Under the pieces are notes generated by a model, which made no database searches, had not been told where the DNA came from, and worked only from the letters and a program-made list of their open reading frames with translations. DNA of 64,000 bases, from positions 2,790,001-2,854,000 of the forward strand of contig NC_064677.1 of NCBI RefSeq assembly GCF_023278565.1, given 5' to 3'. This DNA comes from Colletotrichum lupini. Taxonomy: Eukaryota; Ascomycota; Sordariomycetes; Glomerellales; Glomerellaceae. Numbering within the stretch: position 1 is the first letter of the stretch; each line of letters begins with the position of its first letter. Position numbers and translations under genes: made by a program. Below are positions 36,901 through 48,735 of this stretch, piece after piece.

Positions 36901-39240
36901 TCCGATAACTTTGCTGTCGACAACATGTGACATGGAAAGATTGACCTTGATTCGAGATACCATCATACCGGTAATCTCTAGATTGAGGCATTCAGTATGC
37001 AGCTCAGCTCTGGGTCACTCGCTTTGAGGCGAACGTCTTTTAATTCTTGGGGCTGTCAGTGCCAAACAAGTTCAAAGCAGCAAAACAGCGGCTCAAAGGT
37101 CGGCAAGTTTCGAGTCTTGGACTGTTTCAATACACCTCGGGCTCGCATGCTACCAATAATGGCGAGCTGCAAGTTCTAACAAACTTGTGGCTGGACTAAG
37201 GTCTTGAGATCCCTTGACGTATCTCCGACAGCCACCGAGCTATTTCGGTGTGTGTACTCCATGCACAAAGCCCGGATCATTCGGCGGCTGCTGCTTTCTC
37301 ACCGACCGCCGCTAGTAAGGTGTGCGAACGCGTATCAGACGGAACGGTGCTATTCTGACAGCATGCGTCAAATGTAACTCTTCTGTAATTGTGCACGAGG
37401 CAGGACGTATTGCTGAGTGGGCCCTGCGATGCGACGGTCACTTTGATAACCTTTGGTCTTTACAGAAGAAGAGCAAGTCGTCTGCAGCATTTGCCGGGCA
37501 GTGTCTTTGCTCGGCAAGATCGCCAACCAGACGCCCGTCCTAAATCCCGCTTCGGTCAAATTTGCATGGGCATCTGTAAGTTTGCCTTGCCGTATTAGGT
37601 CCATGGTCTTCAGCCAGGTACGTGCATATTCACTAACTATTGAAATTTTTATCACAACTGATGGCGGCCAAGATGTTGAGGATGTACACACCAACTCGAC
37701 ATTGTAGCAATGCAGCGACCTCCAATGGCTCATCATCTGATGGCGATTCCAAGGCGCCTCCCTCTCTCATCTCGGATTGCCATCATCGTTGACATGGGCT
37801 TGCGTATTACACGCACGAGACCCGGCATTGGCTCGCATCGTACGACACGTCGATGATCTTGTCCCTGACGAAGCATCTTGCAGAAACCAACCTGGTTTTG
37901 TTCGTGACAGATTCTCGGAGAGATCGCCAGTCCGGCCATGGGTCACAGCCAGCCAGCCCGCCACCGCAAGATCAGCTACCGGTCTGCTTGGGGAACACCT
38001 GAAGCAATCCATCTTCAATGGGTGCCTGCGAGTTGCTGTGCCTCACCTCTTTCGAGCGACCTGCATGCTGAGCTAAACCCGTATCACCACCCTCCAACCT
38101 CAACCTTGCAACGGCACGCTACATGGATGATGGCGGCATGGTTGGTCTGCTCTGGTGTTCAGAGATGTTGTGCTGCAGAGCTTTGTGTCACAACCACAGA
38201 GATGTTTCATTCACCTGCATCATCGAGTTGCCTCGGACGCCTCGCTGCAGGACACCGTCAGCCTTTCCGGAAAGCAGCTGTAGCGCCCCGTCCAGATGGT
38301 GCCAGTGACTCGTACCGATGGCATCCTGATTCACTCGATGTGAAATCTTCAGCTCTTTTCTCCCAACGGCCTCAATTATTCTCGGTTCTCGCACGACGAC
38401 TAGGTCTTCGTTCTAGATTTATGGCCGGTTGTTTCTCTGCCAAACAACGGTGAGACCTCTGATGCGAGCGTCGTCAGGCGCGCCATGCTTGTTGTTGCGA
38501 TATGAGGAGCAAAGACCAGCCCATATCGCCGGTCTGGGAGACAGAGAAGTCAGCCGGCGGCTCCCTTGACTGAATGAGATCGTTCCACGTGCTTTGAGGA
38601 CTCTCCTGTCGCCGCCATCGCCGCCTCCGAGCCGCGTCTTGTCGTGGCACCTCACGGCAAGCCTTCTTACGCACGCCGCCGGTCTAAGGGCGCATCTCCC
38701 GCCCAACAGGATCGGCAGGAGGCGGATCCCGAGTTCAAAGCAGCCTCTTTTTTTTTTTTTTTTTTTTTGGTCTCCCTCTCTGTCTCTCTTTCATCTGCCG
38801 ATGACGGACAGGTTCTGCAGGCCCGGGAGCGCGAATGACACCAATTTTGACAGCGCAACATGTTTCAACGCCTGCATGTCTGAACGCCAGGAAAAATTTC
38901 TGTCGGTGCGCAAACGTTGACCGGTCTCTCACCGACGGGTTCTCGAGAGGGTTGTGGCGCGGTGAGATGAGACTGTCGAAGAAACTTTTTTTTCTTTTCC
39001 TTTTCTCCGGCTTCCCAACAAAAATTTCTTCTTCACTCTTTCTTCACCGCCTGATTGTTTGACCGAATTTTTCGATTCTCCTGAACGAGACAACAGCCAC
39101 CCGACCAAAGGTGTGCCACGGCGCAGGTACGGGGTTTTTGATTTGCGGTGTTTCCAAGACAAGTGTCTGGCTAGAGTGTTGAAGCGAGTGGCCCTCTTTC
39201 TACTCACAGAAAGTCGTAGATTTCTTTTTCATGCTTTGCT
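33901..39240. other. Gene desert part 2
   Basis: No recognisable gene. Open frames at 34894-35472 (-), 35565-36119 (-) and 36176-36871 (+) reach 180-230 codons but show no family, no splice-supported extension and low-complexity or Arg/Ser-biased composition expected by chance. A T21 run lies at 38748-38768. Confidence 0.55.
38748..38768. repeat. Poly(T) tract, 21 nt
   Basis: Twenty-one T in a row, flanked by CAGCCTC and GGTCTCCCTCTCTGTCTC, so a longer pyrimidine tract continues on the 3' side. Confidence 0.95.
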
Positions 39241-41937
39241 ACATTGCTAGGATTCTACAAATCCGTCTACGTCGTATGTGCCGATTGGGATATAGATCAA
39301 TGTCTCGTTGACTTGCCAAGAGAAGACGGACGCCCCCAAACGTGCTCGACTCTCTTCACTCAAGCGGGATCCAGGGGTCTGAGGTGGGCGTGGGGGGGCC
39401 CAGGGACACTGATTCGGCCCGGCAGAGTCTTGCCCCAACCCGTCCCTGGCCGGGAGTCGTCGGAGGTTTTCCTCGTCGACGGTTCACCTTCTTGTTTCGG
39501 GCCGGCCCGCGGAGGGGTCTGGGGCTTTATGGGTAGGTTTTTTGATAAGACCCTGCGGTGGTGCCCATTTCAGGGCCTCCGAGTGTCGTTTACACGCTGC
39601 GGCTTACGACTCACGAGGGAAGCGTTGTGGAGTAAGTAAATACGCTTCACTCCCGGGTTTGCGCTGTCCGTCTTCCGTGTAAGCGTCGGGGAGCTGTGAG
39701 GTGCTTTCCGGTTTGTTGGAATCCCCCCTTGTCATCGAGATGTCGTGCGTTGACACTCGATGCTGTAAGCCCTTTCCTATCTGGAACCTTCCGTAAAGGG
39801 AAGGTGAGGATTTCGGAACGATATGTCCTTCATGTCTTGTGGGTTTGCCCTGAGTGTAGTCCCTAATCTCTGGTGGCGATTAGTATGAGCCCCTGAGATA
39901 GACCACGATGCATATATGTAGCCCTACGTAGATCCTTCACGATGAGGGAGACAAAGCACGATACTATTACAAAGAACTATATGATCTCTTACGGATGATG
40001 TACCAGCTTTGTCCACCTTTGCCGCCTCGAGGTTACGATACGTATGTTTATTAAGTACAATAAGGCGACGGGCGAGATAGGGTCCAAACATACCTTTTTA
40101 CTGGACACTATCCTCTCCACCATTCGTAGATCGCGGTATCCCCCGCTCATTTTAACAAGCTTTTTGTCGGCTTGTCATGTTCGAACAACTTGTCACTACT
40201 CATTCCTATTTGGTTTATGGGAGCAATTGCGAACAACAGCTGATTGCTGGTTCGTTCCCCGTGGTATGTTCCATTCTGATTCCAACCCGTTCTAGTCAGT
40301 GAAACCAGCTCGGCGGCGCAACGGAAGCCAAAGGCATGTATCAATCCACTTGGTCTTCCAGGCTTCGACTCCGAGAGTCGGTTCTTGTCTGGCGGGCCGT
40401 TGTCGAAGCTGTGACTCCCTTCCGTGACCTCTTGTACGATCTAATATGGATATATATATAGGCCGCGTTTGCACATCTGGATGTAGTATCGGCACTGTCG
40501 TGCTCAGTTGTCGGAAGACGAACTCTGGGCAGATCTCGGCCTCGGGGTTAGTGGCCACGTATAGCGAGAGGCGAAGCAATGTATCAGTCGTGGCATAGGC
40601 TCAATTTCACCTAAACCGCTCAGCATCGTATAGTTCTGGTCGTTGATTGTTCACAAGGGGGTCTATAGAAGAAGATGGTCGTTCGTGGTGGTTCAAGCTG
40701 GTCCTGATATGACCCGGATCTAGGCTTTATTTTCTGGATAGTTACTGACTCTAAAGCATATACAAGGCGAGGCGGACCTACGCCGGAAATCGACACATGT
40801 CCAAACTGCGAGTTTGTGATTCGCGGAGCACGATGTTATCATTGCGTGGTGATCCCTTCGTGATGAGACTGTTTACGTAGCGGGCATTTATATATTGAGC
40901 GAACGCCTCTAGAGAAGGAACAATGGGAGGTCTTTTCATGAGCCATATTGTCAACTGCTCGGCAAACATAGTAGGCCCTGAGCTCTGCAGGCTTCTTTAG
41001 CTTTCGGCCACTACAGGAAAGTACTGAAAGAGGTATGATTAAGTCTGTCACTGGTTCCCTTTTACCACCAGGACGACTGGGTTTTTAGGATGGAAGGTCC
41101 AACCTGTGGGCAGCACCTTTTGTTTACTGCGCTAGAAACGGCCCACGTTCTGGAAGCGGTAAACTCATGACGTTTAATCAATGATAGAGGCTATTTAGTA
41201 ATTGCGTCTTTCGCCCCCCCTTCGCTAAGAACGGCCTGAATTATATTCCATATGGAATTCACTTATGGAAGAATCGAGAGGACAGTGGTAGTGTGTTGAT
41301 ATCTAAAGAGGCGGTCCTCTTGATCACAATGTGATCGACGTAAATACGTGGAACCCGTTCCCGTATAACCGAGAAGGACTGAACTCTCTGATTTTGCTAC
41401 CCTGACGATGGAGACTCACTTGGGGAGTCTGTGGAGTTGTATAGCGAGAGCACCTATAGCCTCTCTTTGTATAATTATTGCGCCACAAAATATCTCCCCA
41501 GAATTCAATGCCGAGCCGCCTGAAGCCGTAGTAAATAATATTTGATACTACATTAGCATCTTTCCTATAATAAGAGGAGGTAGTTAAGACAAAAGAGTGT
41601 ATAGCATTAGAGAAAGGGGGACCAGGCAGCTCCCTTGCTTATAAATATTTTAGATAGATATAACTCGAGGTAACTTTTTTGGACTTTTGTACTTGTCTAA
41701 TCGATGAAGGTCCATGTCCAAGAAATTTAGCAACGCAATGTACGCTATTGTAGATTCGTGTAGTTGTATACGAGAGGCGGCTCACGCATACGAACAGCAT
41801 AGCGATGTTTGGCATACCATAGCCTCTTCCGCAGAAGCTTCTTGCACCATAACAGATACTCCAGTGAATGTTGCCATGGTATACCTAACTGACCCACGTA
41901 TAGTAAACACCAGTGAAGGAAAACTACGAGGAGGCCG

Positions 41938-42555
41938 TTGTTGTGGTACGTGGAGGAAACGAATCGGGATAGAAGTGGTGCCTTGGTTTCGAGACTTTCA
42001 CGACTTGAAGCCGCTTACAACACCCGAACTATTGAACTCATCAGTAAAGATGCAAGGGGCTTACTTGGAATGAATAAAAATATAGGACAGGGTGTATTTC
42101 ACCTAAGGAAACAGTTCCTTGACGACCACCAGTACGACCGCCGCGATCCGTCGACGGTATGGACGTCTTCCTTGCCAGAAAGCCGCCCTGTAGTGCACAC
42201 GCCCAGTACAAGACTAATATACAATTCAAGTAACAAACCCCTCGGAGTCATTGGCGTAATACAATCAAAGTATCCGGGTCAAAATACTATCTCTTATGAC
42301 GCCATGACGCAAGACAAAAGCACTCACCTAAGAACAAAAAAGGAGTTCACCACCGGTGTGGCTACATCTCTTGGTGCTCATGCTGGGAACTTTTCTGGGG
42401 CGCTCATGCTGGGATTCGAACTCGGGTACTCGTATACGCTAAGCCTGTCGTCGAGTAGGCTGGTTGCCGATTTTAATTGTCGACCTTTAACCATTCCGCC
42501 ACCCAGCCAGGTTGACCTGAACCGCCGACCTAGACGGGCGCCTGCTGGCTGGTGA
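41938..42555 (+). pseudogene. Long open frame in AT-richer block, unrecognised (doubtful)
   Basis: A 205-codon frame with balanced composition in its middle (KPLGVIGVIQSKYPG, TTGVATSLGAHAGNF, LMLGFELGYSY). I recognise no family. The frame overlaps another open frame ending at 42073, and its last 50 codons run through the tRNA-like element, so the end is almost certainly not coding. It could be the remnant of a gene or transposon. Confidence 0.2.
42408..42507 (-). tRNA. tRNA-like element, class II shape, possibly a pseudogene
   Basis: On the minus strand GCTGGGT at the 5' end can pair six of seven bases with CCCAGC at the 3' end. A D-arm-like block (GGCGGAATGGTTAAAGG), a possible anticodon arm (GTCGA ... 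TCGGC), a variable-arm-like hairpin (AGCCT ... AGGCT) and a T-loop (GTTCGAATCCC) appear in the right order. The D and T stems pair poorly and the loop around ATTAAAA is too long for a clean anticodon. UAA (Leu) is only a guess. I favour a decayed or mutated Leu/Ser-type tRNA. Confidence 0.35.
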
Positions 42556-43261
42556 CGGACATGAGAGGGGGCGTATGGGCTCCTTTCCGTGGGTGTTCAT
42601 CGGATGAAGGTCTGATACGTACTGTATGTATTGATGTAGGGCTAGCCAGCACCTGCCTGCCTGCTTTGCACTCATGGTCATGGATACGCGACAATCTCTG
42701 GTCCTCGTGCTCAAGAGTGAGGATGAGTTCGTGTCAATATTCTTCGTCAAGGAACGAGAATCTTCTCTGTCTACTTATCGCCAACTTTTACTGTGACTTC
42801 CAGCTCTAGGAGAGATTATTCTATGTACTATCCTCTCTCCACGCTGAAACCAAAGAAGCTACCAGGATTCCTCGAATCTTTGCTCTCATTTGCAGCCCCA
42901 GCATCCCTGTGTTAAGCAGACAAACCGGTAAGCCCGAAGTCAGTGGTGACAATTGGACTTTTCGGGACGCGGAAAATGGACAGAGACCGAAGAGTCTGCG
43001 AAAAGAAGGCTCAAATAAAGGGAATAAAGTAGACTATAGCCATGCCGCCAATGTCAAACCCATGCGCCACAGTATCCTCAGTGCTATAATTATACACCTG
43101 CGATCCGAATCACCCGATTCATACAATCTTCAGCCATTCTGGATGAACCAACCCGGTTCGTCCATACCATAGGTCCATGCCATAACCTCAGGACGACTCT
43201 TCCACGAAGACCAGCCAGCCCCCGCGTCACTGACTACCTACAAAGCACCCTTCTCCCCCAT

Positions 43262-43951
43262 TTACAGAGCAAGGTTGTAGCTATACTCATCCTCCATATT
43301 CTGGCTGATCCAAAGCACGACACTGCTCAAGCCCACGAGCGCATTCGCGACAACGTTCTCGATGCCCATGCCCAGCGCCGGCATGGCGACATCCTGCACG
43401 ACAAACTTGAGCACAAAGACCGTCACGCCGCCCGCCATACCCCCGGCCAGCGCGGCGAAGCCGAGGAACAGCACGACGCGGGCCTTCCACGCGACGCCGT
43501 TGCCGCTGTACGAGAAGCTGTCGGCCGACAAACGCGCCTTCTCGACCGAGTTGATGATGAGCATGCCGAGCGAGGAGAAGATGAGGGGCAGCCAGTCGAC
43601 AAAGGTGACGTGGGTGTCGGAGCCGTTGCGGGCTGACTTTGACCAGACGGCGGAGTCGAGCATGACGTAGAAGGCGATGGAGAACTGGGGGGGGTTGACG
43701 ACGGTTAGCAGGGTTTCTGAATCTTCTGTTCTCATGATTTTTGGTTTTTGGGGAAGGCTTTGATAGGAAGAGGAAACCAGCTGATGTTCCTTCGCGTGCT
43801 ATCTATCCTACGACACTGGCGGGTGACCATCAGGCGAGAGAAGAGGGAACAAGCTTACCAGAGCTCCGGCGCCGTAGACGCCAAAGTTACGAGCCCAAGC
43901 GCTGTTGAGCCATTCCGGCTTGCTGAACTTCCAGAGGCGCTCTTCCTCCAT
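43262..43951 (-). CDS. VPS68: VPS68, vacuolar sorting membrane protein (UPF0220/TMEM50)
   Basis: Small membrane protein of endosomes and vacuole; yeast Vps68 works with Vps55 in endosome-to-vacuole transport. Exons 43859-43951 and 43262-43684 (intron 43685-43858, GTAAGC to CCCCAG) give 171 residues. The N-terminus MEEERLWKFSKPEWLNSAWARN is a short cytosolic head. Four membrane segments follow: GALFSIAFYVMLDSAVW, LPLIFSSLGMLIINSV, VLFLGFAALAGGMAGGVTVF and VVANALVGLSSVVLWIS. The FSYSGNGVAWKARVVLF loop is typical of TMEM50/Vps68. The intron acceptor follows a C8 run. Confidence 0.91.
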
Positions 43952-45448
43952 AGTTGCGAATGTGGTGATGGGATGGATTGGCTTATGAGGTGTAGTTGGT
44001 TTCGGAAGCGATTAGCTGAAGATAGCTCCCAGTCTGCGAATCGTTGTAGATGGGTCGGGCGGGCGGGGATCTGGGCGTGTTTCGTCGGGAGTGTTCTCGA
44101 GCAGTCGATGCTCTTGGAGGAGAAGAAAAGTGTCGTCGGTATATCGCCGGGGGGGATGATTGAGCCGCGCGTGCGTTGCTCGTCGTCTGCTGTCGTCTGC
44201 TTCGGTGTAAGGCTAGGCTTGGGTGACGAAGGCACGGGCTCCGGATGTTGGTCGCCTTGACGTTGATCCGGCACAGCTGAGGCGTCACAGTCCCACTACC
44301 TCATCCCTGTCCCGGAGCTTTGCCGTTCACACGTGACCCACGACATGTCACATGATCTTTACATCGCAAAGGTACTCGTGCATCTTGACTCTGTATATCT
44401 TAGGGAGCTAAGGGGAACGAGACAATATAGAAAAACACTCATTTCGAAAGTATGATCGAAACCGAGGAAAAGAACCTAGTCTCTCTCATATGTATAGACT
44501 ACCTTGGTAAATATGTGCTGTTGCGACGCCATCAGCAAGTCAACTCATAGCTTACACCTCCAAGTCCCCTGCTTCGTACATGACACTGCCTGCACCCGTG
44601 CTCATGAACGACATTTCATTGCTCAAGACACGGCGTGGAACCTTCCTCGTAGATCCGATCGAAGCGGAGCGGTTCATCGCCATGCTCCGGGCTCAGGTTG
44701 ACCCCCGTTAACACCCCGCAAACACGAATCGGTCCCAGTAGCACGGAACACGAGGAATTGAGGGGCGCATGCCGCTGCACGCCAAACACATGCACGTAGG
44801 CGCAAAGCCTATCTAATTCATATTGACACGAGAAACAGAATACGATTTGGCCAAGGCCGTCACAGCCAACCTGTATTGAGGACTAATCCTACGCCCTTGC
44901 CTCGGAGCGCTCGAGATAAAAAGAAGTAGACAAAAGGTCCTAATAGTACACTAACAATTACCGGCACGCCTACCAATTCCAGCTTGGGATATTATCGTCC
45001 CATTTACCTCATCTAGGAGGACGTGGTCCGCAACGCCCATCTCGAGACAGCCGCAAGGCTGCCCACGAAAATTGGCCGAATATGGCAGGTTGGTGCGAAT
45101 GTACGTATGCCGCGCAGCTATGTCCATAGACTGCAGAAACCTCAGAATGGGCAGAGGCCCACCCGACGTATTCCGGTCCCGGCCCTTTCCAGAGAGAGCC
45201 CAAAAAGGAAGAAAAAATGAAGAAGAAAATAGACTTGGAAATAAGCCCAGCCGCCGTGTTCCCTGATGCTCGAAAAAAAAAGTCTTCAATGTTGTATGAC
45301 CCCCTGCGGACGTCCTCTCATAATGATTAGAGTCACGGACGCCTCAAACGCCGATGTTTTGCTGTATGACGGGCCTTGTCGCGTAACAAGACCCCGAGAA
45401 TAGGGGAAACCGTATCGTCGTTCTGTCGTATCCAGTTTTGCACACCTT
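43952..45448. other. Intergenic: VPS68 promoter and KNR4 3' region
   Basis: About 1.5 kb without a recognisable gene. The VPS68-proximal part is CT-rich on the minus strand; the rest is mixed and holds the KNR4 3' end. Confidence 0.55.
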
Positions 45449-47226
45449 CTATATCTCGATCTCCTTCATCGGCTCCTCCGATACCTCAGGTTGCTTGCCG
45501 TTGGCTTTGGCGGTGCCATTCATCTTGCCAGCGGGGTTTGCGTTCTCCTTTCCTTCGCCCTCCGCAGTCTCGACGTGCGAAAGTAGCGACACGCGGGAGC
45601 CCTTGGGGGTCTCTTCGCTCGGCCGGGGAGTTTCGACTTCGACAAGCTTCGTTGGCTTGAGGCCGTTTGTCTGCAGCTCCGGCAGAGGGGTTTCCTCGGC
45701 CACTCGTGCCAGGGGGCTGGACTTGCCATAACCAGGGCGAATGGGGCTGGCAATCGGAGAAGTGCCTCCCAGTCGTTGCATTGATCTTCCTCGTTGTTCG
45801 CCATTAGGCTCGGCTGATGTCGGGCTCGCGCTCGTGTACGGAGAGTTGGCGCCAGATCCAGCGGGAGATCCGGCTCTGTTAGTAGGTGCAACCGATCTGC
45901 GCTTCGCAGCTCTTCGGCCGTACTTCTGATCCATTCGCCATCGAAGAATGCCAAAGTAGGGAGGCTCAACACGTGTCTCCTTAAACTCCCGCAACTTGAG
46001 CTCGTTGGTCTCCTCATCCACAAACCACTTGCCAGACGAGAGGTCGTCCGCGACCATGGCGAGGAAGTGAGCCCAGGAGCGGGCAATGACATACTTGGTA
46101 TCGTAGTCGCGACCAAAGAGAACAATCTGCCCCCATTTGCCGCTGGGACCGGGAGCGAGGTCGACAGCCAGGTTGTTTCCACCCCAATCGCGCACCAAGG
46201 GGATCCAGGCTGGGTGGGCATACGATCGCTGCACTGCGTTGGGAGGCACGCAATCCTGGCGAGCAATGAGGTCCTGACGCCAAGAGCCATTGTTTGCGGC
46301 CGCAGGAGATGCGGGTTCTCTGGAAGACGATGCCTGGTTGCTGCTGCCGAGGGCCTTGGGGAGAGCGGCAGGTCTTTGGTAAGCCGCTTCGGAGAGGAAT
46401 TCCTGGTTGACCTTGCGCCACTGATCCCATTCCTGAACAATCTCCTCGCAATCAAGCAACATGGAGCCGAAGATGATACCAGTAGGCATTCCCAGGCGCT
46501 CCTGGCCGTCGTGAACCATCAGTGACTCTCTCACGTCAAGGGGCAAGGAGCAGTCGAGTTGATGCTCCAGTTCGTTGAGATCGTTATCAGTACATCCCTC
46601 GCAGAGCTGGTCCCACAGCTCAGGGTAGTGCTCTTCAGCCCAAGCGTCAATCTTCTTCCACGAGTGGGAAACGGGAGGGGGAGGAGGTGAGCCATCCTGG
46701 AAAGACTGCATGGGGACGTCTCCGGGGCTCTGTAGCTCAAAGCCATCGTGCTGGCTTTCGCGGCGAGCAGATTGAGATCTCAGACCTGGGGAATAAGGCG
46801 CAGAAGGGTTGGGGCTAGTTGGTGTGTAGGGCATGCCACCGCCCTGGTAGCTGTTCTCGCGCGAGAATCTGTTATAATCGTCGGCGAAGGGAGAGGATAC
46901 ATCGGCGCGGGATTCGGAGGCTGTCGCGACGGAAGTAAGGATGCCGCTCTGGCGATTCAGAGGAACGTGGCGACCGGTTCGGTGAGGAGAGTCAATCGTA
47001 GAGTCTAAGGTAAGTTAGTTTTGTGACAAAGGTAGGCGTTGCAGAGGTCGTTCGGGAGGGGAAAACGTACGTCGGTCGTAGCTGGTCAGATCGTGCCAGA
47101 GAGAGCGCATAGCCGCACCGAAGCCGAACCTGTCATGGCAAAGTCAATGTCTCGGTCCTCTTAGGCGTCCCAAGAAAAGGGGACTGAACGATTGAAAGAA
47201 CGGATGCCAACGTACGTGTTCGCCAT
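45449..47226 (-). CDS. KNR4: KNR4/SMI1 cell-wall integrity regulator
   Basis: Hub protein that couples cell-wall glucan and chitin synthesis to the Slt2 MAP-kinase pathway in yeast. Three exons: 47216-47226 (11 nt), 47071-47129 and 45449-47004; 541 residues. The joins MANT-FGFGAAMRSLWHDL and TSYDR-HSTIDSPHRTGR match the conserved N-terminus of filamentous KNR4 proteins. The SMI1/KNR4 (SUKH) domain spans about residues 138-365, with SHSWKKIDAWAEEHYPELW, YAHPAWIPLVRDWGGNNLA and WGQIVLFGRDYDTKYVIA as landmarks. Both tails are Ser/Pro/Glu-rich and presumably disordered. The tiny first exon would be missed by many gene finders, which would start at the Met coded at 47096 or 46834. Confidence 0.94.
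47216..47226 (-). other. 11-nt first coding exon of KNR4
   Basis: ATGGCGAACAC followed by donor GTACGT; the intron runs to TGACAG at 47130. The split codon AC+G keeps the frame into FGFGAAMRSL. Confidence 0.85.
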
Positions 47227-48735
47227 GATTGGCGATAGGGCCCCTGGCCGATTTGACAAGACAATGATCCTGTTCCGGGGTTGGATAAAGAGACGCGATC
47301 GACCGGTTGCGGTTGTGGAAAAGTAAGGAAACGGCAGCGAAAGTTGGGGGGTGTTGAAGAAGTCGATTTACCCCTTTGGTCGTTGGCGTTGAGGTTAGGG
47401 GTAACGGCCGAATCGTCAAAGACAGATGACAGCAGGTGCTGGGTGGGAGTCTCCTTAATTTAGGATGCTGTGTTTTTTCCCACCGCCGTTGAGGTATTGT
47501 CGACTCGCAATGGGGTTGAAAGTGTGAAGGAGTGTTGAAATCACAACCAGCGAAAGTATGCGGTCTGAGTGGTGAATTGGGTTGTTGGAGGGAAAAAGAG
47601 GCTTCGAGGTCGGAGGCAGCGCGGTCAGGTCAGGGGCGGGCCGCGAGGGTTGGATTGTGAGGTGCCCGTGTTTATGTCTGACGGGGCGTGGAATTTTTAG
47701 AGTTGGGGACGATGGCGTAGTAAACCCGTCGCGGTCCTCGAGTGTGCCAGGCGGGTGCAGATGTTAGTGCAGTGAAGGACGGGAGGCGAGAGTGAGGTGT
47801 GCTGCAGCTCTCAGTGCGACGCAGGAGAATAAGTGGAGGCAGGTAAAATAGTGCGGTAACGATAGGTAGCTGTGCCTTGATATCTTTCTCTCTCGCTACC
47901 TCAGGGACTAAGGGCCAGGAAAGAAAAAGAGCACCTCTGATAGCGGGACTGGACAGGCAGGTAAGGTAGGTGGACAGGGTTAAATTTGGAGACGTTGAGG
48001 CTTCGTCTGGTCAGGTTGGTGGATGGCGCCCGGCGTGGTTTGTGGCACTTTAGGGGAAGGAAGGAGCCCCAGTGTCAGTGTTTCCTCCCCAGTCAGTCTT
48101 GGTCGATACCTCAGGAAAAAGCGAGGATACCTGGGTATTCGTGGTAGTAAGAACGAGATGGTGGTGGATGTGGTGGGCTTCTGGGAGTGGCTTGGGGATG
48201 AGAGAGGGAGGGAAGGAGGGGGTTCGAGTGAAAGTGGGACCTTCAGAACGGTTTAGGAGAGAAGGGGGACCCCTGGTCTCTCCTTTCTCATTAGACAAAA
48301 TGAACCGGTGCCTTCCTTGCTCGAGCAAAACCAAAAGACTAAAAAAGCAGAGGGAGAAAAAGCAAGCAGTGCCGCGGCGACCCTGAACGGCGAGGTTACT
48401 CCAGTAAGGTACCTTGGCACAATAAGGTAGGTAGGTCTGCTGCTTCTGCGGAGTTTGCGACGAGGTGAAGCCAAGGTGAGAGGGAACGAGAGAGGACACT
48501 AGTAACGAATTGCGACGCGAAAGCGAGCGAGCGAGCGAGTGTCGGTCAGGTCGGTGAGGATGTTTCCTGTGTGATAACGAACGCTCTGCATGCGAGAGTG
48601 TGTGCAACGATAATGTAGGCAACGACTGTGGGAAGTAAGTGATTGATGGAGATGAAGATGAAGACGAGAAGGGGAGAATCAGAAAAGCACGGCTCATGTC
48701 AGGACAGGGAGAAGAAGTTGGCATTAATGGCAAAC
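47227..48735 (-). promoter_or_regulatory. Upstream region of KNR4, purine-rich on plus strand
   Basis: About 1.5 kb without a gene. The plus strand is rich in GGAGG, GAGAG and GTGGG words, so the KNR4 coding strand is pyrimidine-rich, as upstream of GSK3. It includes a (GAGC)n run at 48521-48539 and an AGGTA cluster at 48405-48435. Confidence 0.5.

Larger units (their letters stand above)
39241..43261. other. Gene desert part 3, locally AT-richer DNA
   Basis: Base composition drops toward AT from about 39.7 to 42.9 kb compared with the GC-rich genes around it (AAATAATATTTGATAC near 41533, TATAAATATTTTAGATAG near 41640). This could be a decayed repeat altered by repeat-induced point mutation. 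It ends in the 3' region of VPS68. Confidence 0.45.
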
